A DNA stretch of 64,000 nt, taken from contig CANLWS010000006.1 in assembly GCA_947494925.1 (NCBI GenBank), positions 186,001 to 250,000 on the forward strand. Reading direction: 5' to 3'. The DNA is from an uncultured Alteromonadaceae bacterium. GTDB taxonomy: Bacteria > Pseudomonadota > Gammaproteobacteria > Enterobacterales > Alteromonadaceae. Shown piece by piece: positions 55,288-64,000 of this stretch; the first letter of the stretch is position 1; the number at the start of each line of letters is the position of its first letter. A program made the position numbers and the translations under genes. The notes below the pieces were generated by a model. That model made no database searches and was not told the origin of the DNA. It saw only the letters and a program-made list of their open reading frames with translations.

Positions 55288-55458
55288 TTAGTCAGCTATA
55301 ACTTTTTTGCCTTTGTAGTAACCGTCAGCAGTCACGTGATGACGCAAATGTGTCTCACCTGATGTTGAATCTACAGACAAAGTCGCACCAGTCAAGGCAT
55401 CATGCGAACGACGCATGCCGCGCTTAGAACGAGTTTTACGATTCTTTTGTACCGCCAT
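55288..55458 (-). CDS. rpmF: 50S ribosomal protein L32
   Basis: A 56-residue ribosomal protein read directly from the sequence: ATG at 55458, stop TAA at 55288-55290. It begins [20 protein letters not shown] and ends [10 protein letters not shown], as in enteric L32. It is 10 bp after yceD and 20 bp before plsX. Confidence 0.98.
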   Translation of the reverse strand: MAVQKNRKTRSKRGMRRSHDALTGATLSVDSTSGETHLRHHVTADGYYKGKKVIAD

Positions 55459-55468
55459 TACTTTACTC

Positions 55469-55996
55469 CTAGTCTCGCTTAAGTTCTTTCAAAACCGCGA
55501 AAGGGTTTGGACGTTCATCGGCCGGTTCGATTTCACCATAACTCATTTCATCCCGCTTTATATCGCAATCCTCCTCTGCATGAAGGGCTACAATTGGCAA
55601 AGATAAAATCAGTTCATCCTCAAAGAGGCTGAGCAAATCGATTTCTCCGTGGTCATTGACCTCAACCGGTTCGTAAACATCCGGCAATTCATCAAGTACT
55701 TCCTGTTCTAGCTCTTTGACAGGGCTGTAGCAAAAAGCGACTTGAATATCATGAGCTATAAGCCCACTACATCGCTGACAGATAAGCTTCACTGAGGTTG
55801 AAAGATTACCTTGAAAGAAGTTTAGACCCTGCGCGTCTATATCAAACTTCACTTCAACATTAATATCATCAACAACTTCAGCTACTGCATCAGACAACCT
55901 GCGCATATCTTTCGCCAACATCACACCCTTGTAGTCAGAGCGTTTTGTTGCACTTTTGATAGGATCAAGCCTCATGGGCAGTTTCACTTTCTGCAT
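55469..55996 (-). CDS. yceD: 23S rRNA accumulation protein YceD (DUF177)
   Basis: A 175-residue DUF177 protein: N-terminal [19 protein letters not shown], central cysteine-containing [13 protein letters not shown] and the C-terminal [12 protein letters not shown], the family hallmark. It is needed for normal 23S rRNA levels in E. coli and plants. First gene of the rpmF-plsX-fab transcript and divergent from yceF over 108 bp. Confidence 0.95.
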   Translation of the reverse strand: MQKVKLPMRLDPIKSATKRSDYKGVMLAKDMRRLSDAVAEVVDDINVEVKFDIDAQGLNFFQGNLSTSVKLICQRCSGLIAHDIQVAFCYSPVKELEQEVLDELPDVYEPVEVNDHGEIDLLSLFEDELILSLPIVALHAEEDCDIKRDEMSYGEIEPADERPNPFAVLKELKRD

Positions 55997-56104
55997 AGGG
56001 CGCGCATGATATAGACAGAAGGCCGTCGAGTCAAAGGAAAATGTTGCTCATAATTGGATAAATATGTTCTGATTTAGCACTTTACAGGAAAACAACACAA
56101 AATA

Positions 56105-56686
56105 ATGAAAATTATTCTCGCATCCAGCTCTGCATATAGACAGGGCCTATTGGCAAAACTAAGTTTATCCTTTGTTTCAATTGCTCCGCAAATTGACGAA
56201 TCCCCCTGTCATGATGAATCACCAGAAGACTTAGCTAAAAGGCTTTCTACACAAAAAGCTTTGGCAATAGCGAATCAACACCCTGAGGCACTTGTAATTG
56301 GGTCTGACCAGGTAGCCAGTATTGATGGAATATTGCTTGGAAAACCCGGAGATTTTGGTACGGCAAAGAAACAACTGATATTATGCAGCGGCAGAGAAGT
56401 AACTTTTTATACCGGACTGTGCGTTCATAATGGGCAACAAAACAGAACAAGTACGCGAGTAGAATCTTTTGTTGTTAGTTTCAGGCAGTTGTCCGAACAA
56501 CAGATTGAGTCTTATCTACATAAGGAAACACCATTTGATTGTGCAGGCAGTTTTAAAAGTGAGGGACTTGGTATCTGCCTTTTCACCAAGTTAACCGGCA
56601 ACGATCCTAATTCCCTCATTGGCCTACCGCTAATTTTATTGAATGAAATGTTGCTCGAGGAATCAATTGACCCACTACTCGAATAA
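56105..56686 (+). CDS. yceF: 7-methyl-GTP pyrophosphatase (Maf family, YceF type)
   Basis: A 193-residue Maf-family nucleotide pyrophosphatase. It matches E. coli YceF across its length: ILASSSAYRQGLLAKL, the Asp in VIGSDQVASIDG, and CAGSFKSEGLGICLF, with DPNSLIGLPL near the end. YceF-type enzymes prefer m7GTP. It is divergent from yceD, as in E. coli. Confidence 0.94.
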   Translation: MKIILASSSAYRQGLLAKLSLSFVSIAPQIDESPCHDESPEDLAKRLSTQKALAIANQHPEALVIGSDQVASIDGILLGKPGDFGTAKKQLILCSGREVTFYTGLCVHNGQQNRTSTRVESFVVSFRQLSEQQIESYLHKETPFDCAGSFKSEGLGICLFTKLTGNDPNSLIGLPLILLNEMLLEESIDPLLE

Positions 56687-56738
56687 GTTTGGCTTATTTT
56701 TAGTTAGTGTTAATTACCAGTCACTATCTACTAGCTTG

Positions 56739-57383
56739 CTAATTGAGGTGTTCCAGCAGTTCTATCGGACTGTCAATAATTGAAATTGGTGAATGGTGCG
56801 CCAACTGATGAGGAGCGTGTACACCATAGCTCACCCCTATTCTATCCATCCCAATTTTTTCGGCCATCGACATATCGTGGCTTGTATCACCAATCATAAC
56901 TGCGTCAGATGGCGTAAGGCGAAGCTCCTCCAGAATTTGCTTCAGCATATCCGGTTCTGGTTTTGACATCGCCTCATCGGCACAACGAGATGAAACAAAA
57001 TATTCCCTTGTGCCTGATTCGAGCCAGGCATTATTAAGTCCTTTCCTGGCCTTTCCAGTGGCCACCGCCAACAACCTTTGTTGAGATTTCAAACTGTCCA
57101 GAAGCGGAATGACTCCGTCAAAAAGTGGGCTTGGGATATGATGATTGTCTGTATATGCCTGTTTGTAATGTCTGACAATTTGATCAGCTATTTTTTCATC
57201 GTAAATTTCAAACAATTGCATAATCGCTGGTTTCAGACTGATCCCAATAATCTGTCTGACTGCATGGGCTGATGGAATGCTAAGACCAGCAATCTTTGCC
57301 GCCGTCTGCATACTGAGTACTATCTTTTGTGCCGAATCCATCAGCGTGCCATCCCAATCGAAGATGACCAATTTATACGTCAA
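56739..57383 (-). CDS. HAD-IA family hydrolase (phosphoglycolate phosphatase-like)
   Basis: A 214-residue HAD phosphatase: motif I VIFDWDGTLMDS, motif II VATGKA, motif III lysine in SKPEPDM and motif IV MIGDTSHDMSMAE. The cap domain is of the alpha-helical type. It resembles Gph-like phosphatases encoded after rluC in Vibrio and Pseudomonas; the substrate is uncertain. It overlaps the rluC 3' end by 11 bp. Confidence 0.92.
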   Translation of the reverse strand: MTYKLVIFDWDGTLMDSAQKIVLSMQTAAKIAGLSIPSAHAVRQIIGISLKPAIMQLFEIYDEKIADQIVRHYKQAYTDNHHIPSPLFDGVIPLLDSLKSQQRLLAVATGKARKGLNNAWLESGTREYFVSSRCADEAMSKPEPDMLKQILEELRLTPSDAVMIGDTSHDMSMAEKIGMDRIGVSYGVHAPHQLAHHSPISIIDSPIELLEHLN

Positions 57384-58326
57384 CGTCTAACCTGCCTAAT
57401 ATAAGATTGAGTGTTTTATCCAATGGCGCAGTATATGAAACCCGTTCATTTGTCTCTGGATGAATAAACGCCAATGTGTAAGCATGCAAAAACAAACGAG
57501 TTAACCCCAATGAATTCATTTTTTCTTCAAATCCCTTGTCCCCATATTTGTCATCACAGGCTATTGGATGTCCTGCATGCAGACAATGGACCCGAATTTG
57601 GTGTGTACGTCCGGTAATGGGTGAAGCTTCAACCAGGGTTGCGTCGCGAAATCGTGTGAGGATCCTGTAACGCGTCTCTGATGGTTTACCCTCATCTGAC
57701 ACAGATACCATACGTTCACCAGACTTCAGAATGTTTTTACAAAGTGGTGCTTTGACTTTGAATCTGTTTTCAGGCCAACTTCCAGCCACTAATGCCTGGT
57801 AGCGTTTATCCACCTTTTTATCTCTCAGTTGAGCGTGTAACTCTCTTAACACTGATCGCTTTTTTGCAATAAGCAAACAACCAGATGTGTCTCTGTCTAA
57901 GCGATGCACCAACTCAAGGAACTTTTGCTCCGGGCGCAAGGCTCTCAGCGCTTCAATAACGCCAAAACTAAGTCCACTTCCGCCGTGTACAGCCATCCCA
58001 CTCGGTTTGTTGAGGATGATAAAGTGTTTATCTTCATACAAAATAAAAGATTCAAGATTTGCAACTTTATCCAATTTAGTCGAAGGTGCGGCTTTTGCCT
58101 CTGAAACACGAATGGGCGGCAAGCGCAATAAATCACCAGCCTGCAATTTGTATTCTGGTTTAACTCGTTTTTTATTGATTCTGATTTCGCCTTTTCTGAC
58201 AATGCGATAAATCAGACTCTTGGGCACCCCTTTTAGCAGGGTTTTCAGATAGTTGTCTATGCGCTGACCTTCGAAGTCTGCATCAATTTCCAACATCTGC
58301 ACTTTATCAAAATTTGTGTCTGTCAT
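57373..58326 (-). CDS. rluC: 23S rRNA pseudouridine(955/2504/2580) synthase
   Basis: A 317-residue RluC: N-terminal S4 domain (about 15-80, GQRIDNYLKTLLKGVPKSLI), then the pseudouridine synthase domain with the catalytic Asp in ELVHRLDRDTSGCLL and the ITGRTHQIRVHC motif. It is divergent from rne, the conserved gammaproteobacterial arrangement. Confidence 0.96.
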   Translation of the reverse strand: MTDTNFDKVQMLEIDADFEGQRIDNYLKTLLKGVPKSLIYRIVRKGEIRINKKRVKPEYKLQAGDLLRLPPIRVSEAKAAPSTKLDKVANLESFILYEDKHFIILNKPSGMAVHGGSGLSFGVIEALRALRPEQKFLELVHRLDRDTSGCLLIAKKRSVLRELHAQLRDKKVDKRYQALVAGSWPENRFKVKAPLCKNILKSGERMVSVSDEGKPSETRYRILTRFRDATLVEASPITGRTHQIRVHCLHAGHPIACDDKYGDKGFEEKMNSLGLTRLFLHAYTLAFIHPETNERVSYTAPLDKTLNLILGRLDVDV

Positions 58327-58890
58327 AGGGCGCGGATTCTACATCAATTAGGCTTACAAAAACTGATATTTTTTATTTACTTGCTAGTTTAAAGTCTTTA
58401 GTGAGATAATGCTCAGGTTTTATGGCCATTACAAGAAGTAGGCCATTACGAAATCGATGACATATAGAGATTGTAAAGCAGCAACGAAGAAAACATTCGT
58501 TGAAAAATATCAGCATGGTTTAAGTCGAACATAGACATTAATTTTAGAAGGCAAACCAGCAATCTCGTTCATCAAAAAAATGCGATACATTAATTATGTA
58601 CTGATCGCAGGAAAGACTAATTTGAATTTGGCTAAATGTTGAACATTAATTTACTGTTGTTAAATAGAAAATATTCAGCATTGCATAAAATATGAAAATG
58701 TATATTTAAGGGTTGTCATCATCCCCTGATCGCACGATTTTGCGATATAAACCAGCTACATAGTTGATTTAATCAATGATGAAAAACGTGATAGAGCACA
58801 GTCGGGAGGCTGAGTGGATTGTTACGTTATAGCCGCATATTATCAATACCAGTCTACCTCTTTCGGTACCAAAACCGAGTCAAAAACTAA
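58327..58890 (+). promoter_or_regulatory. Long rne upstream region / 5' leader
   Basis: A 564-bp gene-free stretch between the divergent rluC and rne starts. It should hold both promoters and a structured rne leader like the one through which RNase E limits its own mRNA in E. coli. Visible elements: TCGCA (58730-58734) pairing with TGCGA (58741-58745), GGCT/AGCC arms around 58811-58840, and a TCGGT/ACCGA hairpin close to the start codon. A weak promoter (TTGCAT, 16 bp, TATTTA near 58681-58708) would give a leader of about 175 nt. Confidence 0.5.
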
Positions 58891-61800
58891 ATGAAAAGAA
58901 TGCTAATAAATGCAACTCAACAAGAAGAGTTGCGTGTTGCCTTGGTAGATGGACAAAAGCTGTATGATCTGGATATAGAAAGCCCAGGACACGAACAGAA
59001 AAAAGCCAATATCTACAAAGGTACTATCACCCGAGTTGAACCTAGCCTTGAAGCCGCTTTCGTCGATTACGGCGCTGAACGTCACGGATTCCTACCTTTA
59101 AAAGAAATTGCCAAAACCTACTTCCCCAAGGGATATAAATTTGATGGCCGACCTAATATCAAAGACGTCATTAAAGAAGGTCAGGAAGTCATTGTTCAGG
59201 TAGACAAAGAAGAGCGTGGACAAAAAGGTGCTGCGCTGACCACTTTTATCAGTCTTGCCGGAAGCTACCTTGTACTTATGCCAAACAACCCCAGAGCGGG
59301 CGGTATATCTCGTAGAATCGAAGGTGACGAACGAACTGAACTTAAACAATCTTTAAGTAAATTAGATTTACCCGATGGCATGGGACTAATTGTACGTACT
59401 GCCGGTGTAGGAAAGTCATACGAAGAATTAGCCTGGGATCTTAGTGTACTATTGAAACACTGGTCTGCTATTTCTGAAGTAGCTGAAGACCGCCCTGCCC
59501 CATTCCTGATACATCAGGAGAGCAACGTTATTGTTCGGGCAATCAGAGACTATTTACGTCGCGATGTAGGTGAGATATTAGTCGACAAAACAGCGATTTT
59601 TGAGCAAGCAGTAAAACACATTGAATTAGTCAGACCTGACTTTGCCAGCCGTCTAAAACTTTATAAAGGTGACGTGCCACTATTCAGTCACTATCAAATC
59701 GAAAGTCAGATTGAATCTGCATTTCAACGAGAAGTAAGACTACCTTCTGGTGGCTCAATCGTCATTGATCCAACTGAAGCCTTGACCTCAATCGATATCA
59801 ATTCCGCTCGCGCAACTAAAGGCAGCGATATTGAAGAAACCGCACTTAACACTAATCTTGAAGCAGCTGATGAAATTGCCCGACAATTGCGATTGCGGGA
59901 TGCTGGCGGATTGGTCGTGATTGATTTTATTGATATGACCCCAATCAGGCATCAGCGTGAAGTTGAAAATCGATTAAAGGATGCGGTAAGACATGACAGA
60001 GCTCGAGTACAGTTAGGCCGTATATCTCGATTTGGATTGCTTGAAATGTCTCGTCAGAGACTACGCCCATCTCTAGGTGATTCTGCACATATCGTTTGCC
60101 CACGTTGTAGTGGACACGGAAACATTCGCGGAACTGAGTCACTGGCGCTTTCAGTTTTAAGAATAATGGAAGAAGAAAGTATCAAAGACAATACCGGTCA
60201 GATTGAAGCGCAATTGCCGGTTTTGGTCGCCACATACCTTCTAAATGAAAAACGTCGTTCAATCAGAAGTATTGAAAAACGCCATGGTGTGGATTTACTA
60301 ATTATTCCTAACCCAAACCTTGATACACCTCATTACCATGTAGCACGCAGACGCCCTGAAGATACAATTAAGGACGCAAGCTATAACATCGAATTGATGG
60401 AAGTTCAGTCGGTAGAAGCTGACAAACCAGCAGCAACAGCACAGGTTAAAGAACAACCAGCATTACAAGGTTTATCAGCTCCAGATAAGGCAGCACCTGC
60501 ACCGACAGCCAATAAGGCACAAGAACCATCCTTACTAAGTAAGGTAGGCAAATGGATTGGTGGTTTATTTGCATCTGAACCAGAGCCAGCTCCTAAGAAA
60601 AAGCATGCGAAAGGTGGCAACCAACAGCGCAGAAGCCACAAGTCAAGAAACGATAGAAACGATAGAAACAGCAATCGTAAACCACGTTCCGGGGAACGTA
60701 ACGCCAAATCTGAACGCACGGATAAGCAAAGAAATGAGCGACAGGATCAAGGGCAACGTTCGGATCAAAAAGGTCGTGGCAGAAAAGACAACACTAAGCG
60801 TCATCGCGATAATGTTGACACTAGAAAAGAACCAGAAAATCGTGTTTCTGATGAACAGGTAGCAGCACCTAAAAAGGAAAAGGTCGCTGAACGCAGAAAA
60901 CGCCGTGATACCAGAAGGAATGTCAGAGGCAATTCTACTGAGCAACAAGCCAATGAAATTGAATTAGACAATAATGTGCAATCAGCAAAGGCAGTCGATT
61001 TAAAAGAACCAAATACCGAAACACCGGTAATTGAGAACACTGAAGCTGAATCTGCGAATCAGGATGATAAATCAAAAAGTTCTGAACGCGGAAGAAGCAG
61101 ACGTTCACCACGCCACATCCGTGCGGCTGGACAAAAACGTCGTAAAGATCAGACTGACGAAGTTGCAACAGATTTAGCTCAGGATGAATTACAATTTGAT
61201 CAACCTTCCGAGGCAACAGTTAAAGAAGAAGCAGTTGCTGAATCTACGTTGGAAAAAGCTGAAGAGAAAGTAGCTAAGCCTAGAAGAACACGTGCTAAAA
61301 AGGCGGTTAAAAAAGACGTTGGTGAAACCCAGGATTCAGCAGTTGTTGAAGCGGCAGATGAGCCAGATCAAGTAGAAGAAGTTGTCGTATCTCAACCGAA
61401 GGTGGAAAGCAAAGAAGTTGAGTCTGACGATACTAAATCGACGGAAGTAACCTTTGATGAAACCAAGGCAACAGTTACAGAAGAATCAACAGTTGAAGTT
61501 TCTGAGCAGCCAGAACAAGTGGAAATTGATTTAGATGCTTCAGCTCCTGCGGAGGCACCTGCTAAGTCAACTACTGCCAAGTCTGAAGAACCAAAAGCCG
61601 AAAGCAAACCTAAAAAGCCAAGAGCAAGCAAAACTGAGGCTAAAAAAGCCAAAGCTGAATCCTCAGAGTTAAAAGGTGGCAGCGAATTGTCCAGATCGGA
61701 GCCGATAAAAGTTGCTCCTAAGAAGGTTTCTCATCCAATGGCCAAACCTAAAACCATAGATGAACCATTTGTGGATGTTCAGGTTAGTGAATTAGCCGAA

Positions 61801-61899
61801 GATGCCAGACCGCAAATTGAAACCTCTGGCAGGGCTGCTGCAGTGCTTAGCGTGTCGAATAAGGCAGAAGCGCCTGCAGCTAAACCAGACTCTTTGTAG
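58891..61899 (+). CDS. rne: Ribonuclease E
   Basis: A 1002-residue endoribonuclease. The catalytic half (1 to about 515) includes the S1 domain (about 37-120), 5' sensor, DNase I-like domain with catalytic Asp residues D302 (SIDINSAR) and D345 (VIDFIDM), and the Zn-link CPRCSGHG (C403, C406). The C-terminal half is disordered and rich in Lys/Arg then Glu/Ala, with basic RNA-binding stretches (about 565-690) and a short C-terminal segment ([13 protein letters not shown]) that may bind PNPase. It initiates most mRNA decay and processes rRNA and tRNA at the inner membrane. A terminator follows. Confidence 0.97.
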   Translation: MKRMLINATQQEELRVALVDGQKLYDLDIESPGHEQKKANIYKGTITRVEPSLEAAFVDYGAERHGFLPLKEIAKTYFPKGYKFDGRPNIKDVIKEGQEVIVQVDKEERGQKGAALTTFISLAGSYLVLMPNNPRAGGISRRIEGDERTELKQSLSKLDLPDGMGLIVRTAGVGKSYEELAWDLSVLLKHWSAISEVAEDRPAPFLIHQESNVIVRAIRDYLRRDVGEILVDKTAIFEQAVKHIELVRPDFASRLKLYKGDVPLFSHYQIESQIESAFQREVRLPSGGSIVIDPTEALTSIDINSARATKGSDIEETALNTNLEAADEIARQLRLRDAGGLVVIDFIDMTPIRHQREVENRLKDAVRHDRARVQLGRISRFGLLEMSRQRLRPSLGDSAHIVCPRCSGHGNIRGTESLALSVLRIMEEESIKDNTGQIEAQLPVLVATYLLNEKRRSIRSIEKRHGVDLLIIPNPNLDTPHYHVARRRPEDTIKDASYNIELMEVQSVEADKPAATAQVKEQPALQGLSAPDKAAPAPTANKAQEPSLLSKVGKWIGGLFASEPEPAPKKKHAKGGNQQRRSHKSRNDRNDRNSNRKPRSGERNAKSERTDKQRNERQDQGQRSDQKGRGRKDNTKRHRDNVDTRKEPENRVSDEQVAAPKKEKVAERRKRRDTRRNVRGNSTEQQANEIELDNNVQSAKAVDLKEPNTETPVIENTEAESANQDDKSKSSERGRSRRSPRHIRAAGQKRRKDQTDEVATDLAQDELQFDQPSEATVKEEAVAESTLEKAEEKVAKPRRTRAKKAVKKDVGETQDSAVVEAADEPDQVEEVVVSQPKVESKEVESDDTKSTEVTFDETKATVTEESTVEVSEQPEQVEIDLDASAPAEAPAKSTTAKSEEPKAESKPKKPRASKTEAKKAKAESSELKGGSELSRSEPIKVAPKKVSHPMAKPKTIDEPFVDVQVSELAEDARPQIETSGRAAAVLSVSNKAEAPAAKPDSL

Positions 61900-61916
61900 C
61901 CCTATCTGATAGAACA

Positions 61917-61943
61917 AAAGCCGCTAGTAATAGCGGCTTTTTT
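61917..61943 (+). terminator. Intrinsic terminator after rne
   Basis: AAAGCCGCTA (61917-61926), loop GTAA, TAGCGGCTTT (61931-61940) and further T residues. Confidence 0.93.
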
Positions 61944-62087
61944 ATTCCTAATGTTTGAATATTCATTTATACCAAACAATATTAATATCAGGCGATAGTC
62001 AAATTAGTAAGTTTTTGAGTGCAGTGCAAGAATGCAGATATGAACAAGCTAAGTTTGCATTAAGTCATCGTGTGAAATAAACAATTA

Positions 62088-62552
62088 TTAACTATGATTT
62101 TCTGACCGAACTTCAGTACCAGCCTGATCAATAGTTAGCGTAGGGCCACTTTGCTGCAACTTCTGTTTAAACGACTCCGGAATGGCCATCTTTTGATAGC
62201 CCTTTGTATCCACCATTACGTAGGTTATCTCACCATCTGCAATTTTTTGCTGGCTTTCGTATTGGCGGAAAGTCACATCAAGACGATAAGAACTGTTGCC
62301 AATTCTGCCGGTAGCTAAATCAATTTGTAGAACATCATCAAATCTGGCAGGAGCCTGCCAATTTATATTCATGTTTACGACCTGAGTATCCATGCCATCA
62401 TCAATAATATTTTGATACCCACCAAATAAGACCCGGATAAATTCGGTCGCGGCTAAATCAATATAATCCGCGTAACGTGCATTAAAGACCACTTGTTGAG
62501 CATCACACTCTCCATATCTGACACGAATTAACAATGATACAGTCCGACTCAT
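62088..62552 (-). CDS. Acyl-CoA thioesterase, 4HBT/YbgC-like hotdog protein
   Basis: A 154-residue single-hotdog protein: RVRYGECDAQQVVFNARYADYID has the catalytic Asp of the 4-hydroxybenzoyl-CoA thioesterase type, followed by INWQAPARFDDVLQID. It hydrolyses some acyl-CoA; the chain is not predictable. The start is set at the ATG at 62552 with AAGGA upstream; the open frame to 62666 would overlap the rhomboid gene and adds a non-homologous stretch. It is 19 bp after the rhomboid gene. Confidence 0.88.
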   Translation of the reverse strand: MSRTVSLLIRVRYGECDAQQVVFNARYADYIDLAATEFIRVLFGGYQNIIDDGMDTQVVNMNINWQAPARFDDVLQIDLATGRIGNSSYRLDVTFRQYESQQKIADGEITYVMVDTKGYQKMAIPESFKQKLQQSGPTLTIDQAGTEVRSENHS

Positions 62553-62571
62553 ATTTTTCCTTATTTCAAAT

Positions 62572-63279
62572 TTATTGCCTGTTGATCCACTCACTCGAGT
62601 CTTGATTGACTTCGTTGGTAGGACGGGATTCTTCCGGCTCCAGATCTGTTCGCCATTCATCTCCAATCAAGGGGTCATCCTGCTCTGGCTTTTCCTGCCA
62701 GTGATAACGTTTCTCAATAGGTTTTGGATCAAGCGTATGCCACAGGATAGCAGACAATGCCCCGGCAACTGCGCCAAAAAAATGGTACTCGTAAGAAATT
62801 CCCTCTTCCCTCGGAAATATTGTCATAGTCATGCCTCCATACATAAAAAAAGCGATCATCATGATTGCGATAGAGCTTTTGTCACGGCGAAAAATGCTTA
62901 CAACGAAAAGGAAGAAAAAGATCCCATGGCTTAACCCACTCGCGCCGATATGTGTTGCGTCTCGGGCAAATAACCACACCCCAACGCCTGAAAACAACCA
63001 TACAAGTCCCAAGACACGCCACCTTGAACGGGGGTAGCCATATAATAAAATGGAGCCCAAAATTAATAAGGGCAGAGTATTGTTGAAAATGTGCTCTAAA
63101 GATCCATGTACCAAAGGAGCGGTAAGAATTCCCAGCGCACCGAAAATGTCCAGAGGCCTGACCCCGAGCCAGGAAAGGTCAACATAATAGAGCAACTCAA
63201 ATGACTTAACGCACCATAACAGGCTAACGGCAAAAGTCGTGGTGAGGATACTTCGTTGTAGAGAAAATACTTTATTCAT
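62572..63279 (-). CDS. Rhomboid family intramembrane serine protease
   Basis: A 235-residue membrane protein with about six helices. The catalytic Ser is in HIGASGLSHG (GxSG) and the His in EYHFFGAVAG; the LVHGSLEHIFNNTLPL segment is the usual loop/TM2 HxxxHxxxN-like motif. The C-terminal 50 residues are cytosolic, acidic and not conserved. ATG at 63279 is preferred to the TTG two codons earlier. It resembles small proteobacterial rhomboids; substrates are unknown. Confidence 0.88.
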   Translation of the reverse strand: MNKVFSLQRSILTTTFAVSLLWCVKSFELLYYVDLSWLGVRPLDIFGALGILTAPLVHGSLEHIFNNTLPLLILGSILLYGYPRSRWRVLGLVWLFSGVGVWLFARDATHIGASGLSHGIFFFLFVVSIFRRDKSSIAIMMIAFFMYGGMTMTIFPREEGISYEYHFFGAVAGALSAILWHTLDPKPIEKRYHWQEKPEQDDPLIGDEWRTDLEPEESRPTNEVNQDSSEWINRQ

Positions 63280-63341
63280 CCACAAGATATAGGGGTCATG
63301 ATGATAAATTAAACCTTCTATCTAGCATAACTTATTCGATT

Positions 63342-63370
63342 GCAAATAAAGCGGCCTGGGTATCAGGCCG
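63342..63370 (-). terminator. Intrinsic terminator after the molybdopterin-binding subunit gene
   Basis: CGGCCTG (63352-63358), loop of five, CAGGCCG (63364-63370); on the minus strand it is followed by CTTTATTTGC. It lies 20 bp past the stop. Confidence 0.75.
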
Positions 63371-63390
63371 TTTCTTGTCTGTAAAACAAG

Positions 63391-64000
63391 CTAAACTCGA
63401 AGATGTTTGTTGACTGGCAGCTCCCTGATCCTTTGCCCACTGGCATGGTATATAGCGTTACACAAACTCGCTGCCACAGGAGGTGTACCAGGCTCTCCCA
63501 CCCCACCAGGAGGAGCCGTTGAAGAAACAATATAGGTCTCAATTTTAGGACACTGATGCATCCGTAATACCGGGTAGTCATGATAATTAGATTGTTCAAC
63601 GGCACCATCTTTGACGCTTATTTCCCCCATCAATGCGAGTGACAAGCCAAAAATCATTGAGCCTTCTTGCTGGGATTTAACACGATCAGGATTCACAACA
63701 GTGCCTGCATCAATAGCTGAGTGCATTTCCAACACAGTGACCTTGCCATCTGCTACTTTTACCTTGGTTGCAACGGCAACATAGCTGACAAAACTCCGAT
63801 GAACACAGATCCCCCAACCTTCTCCTTCATTTGTTGTTTTGTTCGCCCCAGATTTTTCTACTACAAGGTTGAGCACGTTCTTCAACCTTTTTGTATCTAT
63901 GGGAAATACCTCCATCGGATCACCATAGTTGCCGTATTCAAAACCTTCGGCTTTAGGATCAACATGACGATCCTCACCGATGAGTTTATTCCACATTTGA
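63391..64000 (-). CDS. Isoquinoline 1-oxidoreductase-like molybdopterin-binding subunit, C-terminal part
   Basis: The last 200 or so residues of a xanthine-oxidase-family large subunit, open to the right window edge. The segments RSFVSYVAVATKVKV, IDAGTVVNPDRVKSQQEG and the catalytic-Glu motif GGVGEPGTPPVAASLCNAIY are characteristic of the isoquinoline 1-oxidoreductase beta (IorB) group of aldehyde/xanthine dehydrogenases. The protein begins outside the window; the ATG at 63996 is internal. It would hydroxylate an N-heterocycle or oxidise an aldehyde in the periplasm; substrate unknown. Expected partner: a small 2Fe-2S subunit upstream. Confidence 0.88.
   Translation of the reverse strand, partial: QMWNKLIGEDRHVDPKAEGFEYGNYGDPMEVFPIDTKRLKNVLNLVVEKSGANKTTNEGEGWGICVHRSFVSYVAVATKVKVADGKVTVLEMHSAIDAGTVVNPDRVKSQQEGSMIFGLSLALMGEISVKDGAVEQSNYHDYPVLRMHQCPKIETYIVSSTAPPGGVGEPGTPPVAASLCNAIYHASGQRIRELPVNKHLRV

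Noticed and set aside
60600-60800. Possible nucleotide repeat (AGAAACGATAG-like units) inside rne
   Set aside because: Short and imperfect; explained by the Arg/Asn-rich low-complexity RNA-binding stretch rather than a mobile or regulatory repeat.
60405-61652. Multiple minus-strand frames opposite the C-terminal half of rne
   Set aside because: They reflect the repetitive Lys/Glu/Ala codons of the disordered RNase E tail and have no independent support.
62553-62666. N-terminal extension of the 4HBT thioesterase
   Set aside because: The extra residues are read from the end of the rhomboid gene in another frame; AAGGA precedes the ATG at 62552.
1-64000. CRISPR arrays, tRNA/rRNA genes, insertion sequences, integrases or attachment sites
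   Set aside because: Looked for while reading both strands; no direct-repeat/spacer pattern, cloverleaf, transposase or integrase frame was found.

Overview
The window is a single chromosomal stretch (about 40% GC by eye) from a marine-type gammaproteobacterium, most likely of the order Alteromonadales. The evidence is the E. coli-like core clusters (rne/rluC, rpmF-plsX-fabHDG-acpP-fabF-pabC-mltG-tmk-holB-tatD, prc-proQ), a DUF2835 gene next to pepN, an NhaC plus NSS sodium-coupled transporter pair, a branched-chain ketoacid dehydrogenase operon, and a secreted subtilisin with PPC domains. I cannot name a genus. I saw no tRNA, rRNA, insertion sequence, prophage or CRISPR array.

Layout. 1-3.8 kb (minus strand): DUF1302 and DUF1329 envelope proteins followed by the start of a YCF48/BNR-like gene. 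4-6.9 kb: pepN and DUF2835. 6.9-9.8 kb: NhaC antiporter and NSS transporter. 9.9-13.4 kb: an operon of msrC, an unknown acidic protein, proQ and prc. 13.5-17.1 kb: a SIMPL protein, a small lipoprotein, a fused SpmA/SpmB-type membrane protein and a class V aminotransferase. A predicted plus-strand small RNA lies at about 17.56-17.66 kb. 17.7-21.8 kb: gamma-carbonic anhydrase, tesB, an atypical protein kinase and rlmJ. 21.9-25.6 kb: the bkd operon (E1 alpha, E1 beta, E2). 25.9-27.6 kb: DUF2189 membrane protein and an LRAT/NlpC-P60-like protein. The plus strand then carries alaA, yfbR, dgt, msrP-msrQ, a LexA-controlled sulA-like gene, ychJ and the S8 protease (27.8-36.5 kb).

The most accessory-looking part is 36.6-44.9 kb. 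It has a membrane-anchored Ser/Thr kinase, then a small outer-membrane barrel gene translationally coupled to an ECF sigma factor of the TIGR02999/ECF43-like type. A second, soluble Ser/Thr kinase converges on the sigma gene with a 14-bp tail-to-tail overlap. It is followed by a second, paralogous barrel gene and a roughly 980-residue exported protein with an exact 100-residue tandem repeat. No anti-sigma factor is visible. I read this as a candidate kinase-controlled sigma-factor envelope circuit, and it is my best candidate for a poorly described system.

45-58.3 kb (mostly minus strand) holds a secreted RidA, then tatD-holB-tmk-mltG-pabC-fabF-acpP-fabG-fabD-fabH-plsX-rpmF-yceD, with yceF on the plus strand, and a HAD phosphatase and rluC on the minus strand. 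rne with a long leader runs on the plus strand to 61.9 kb. The window ends with a 4HBT thioesterase, a rhomboid protease and the C-terminal part of a molybdopterin-binding isoquinoline 1-oxidoreductase-like subunit.

All calls come from reading the sequence and from remembered family motifs. No database search was run. Several start codons were moved downstream of the longest ORF on the basis of ribosome-binding sites; each case is noted.
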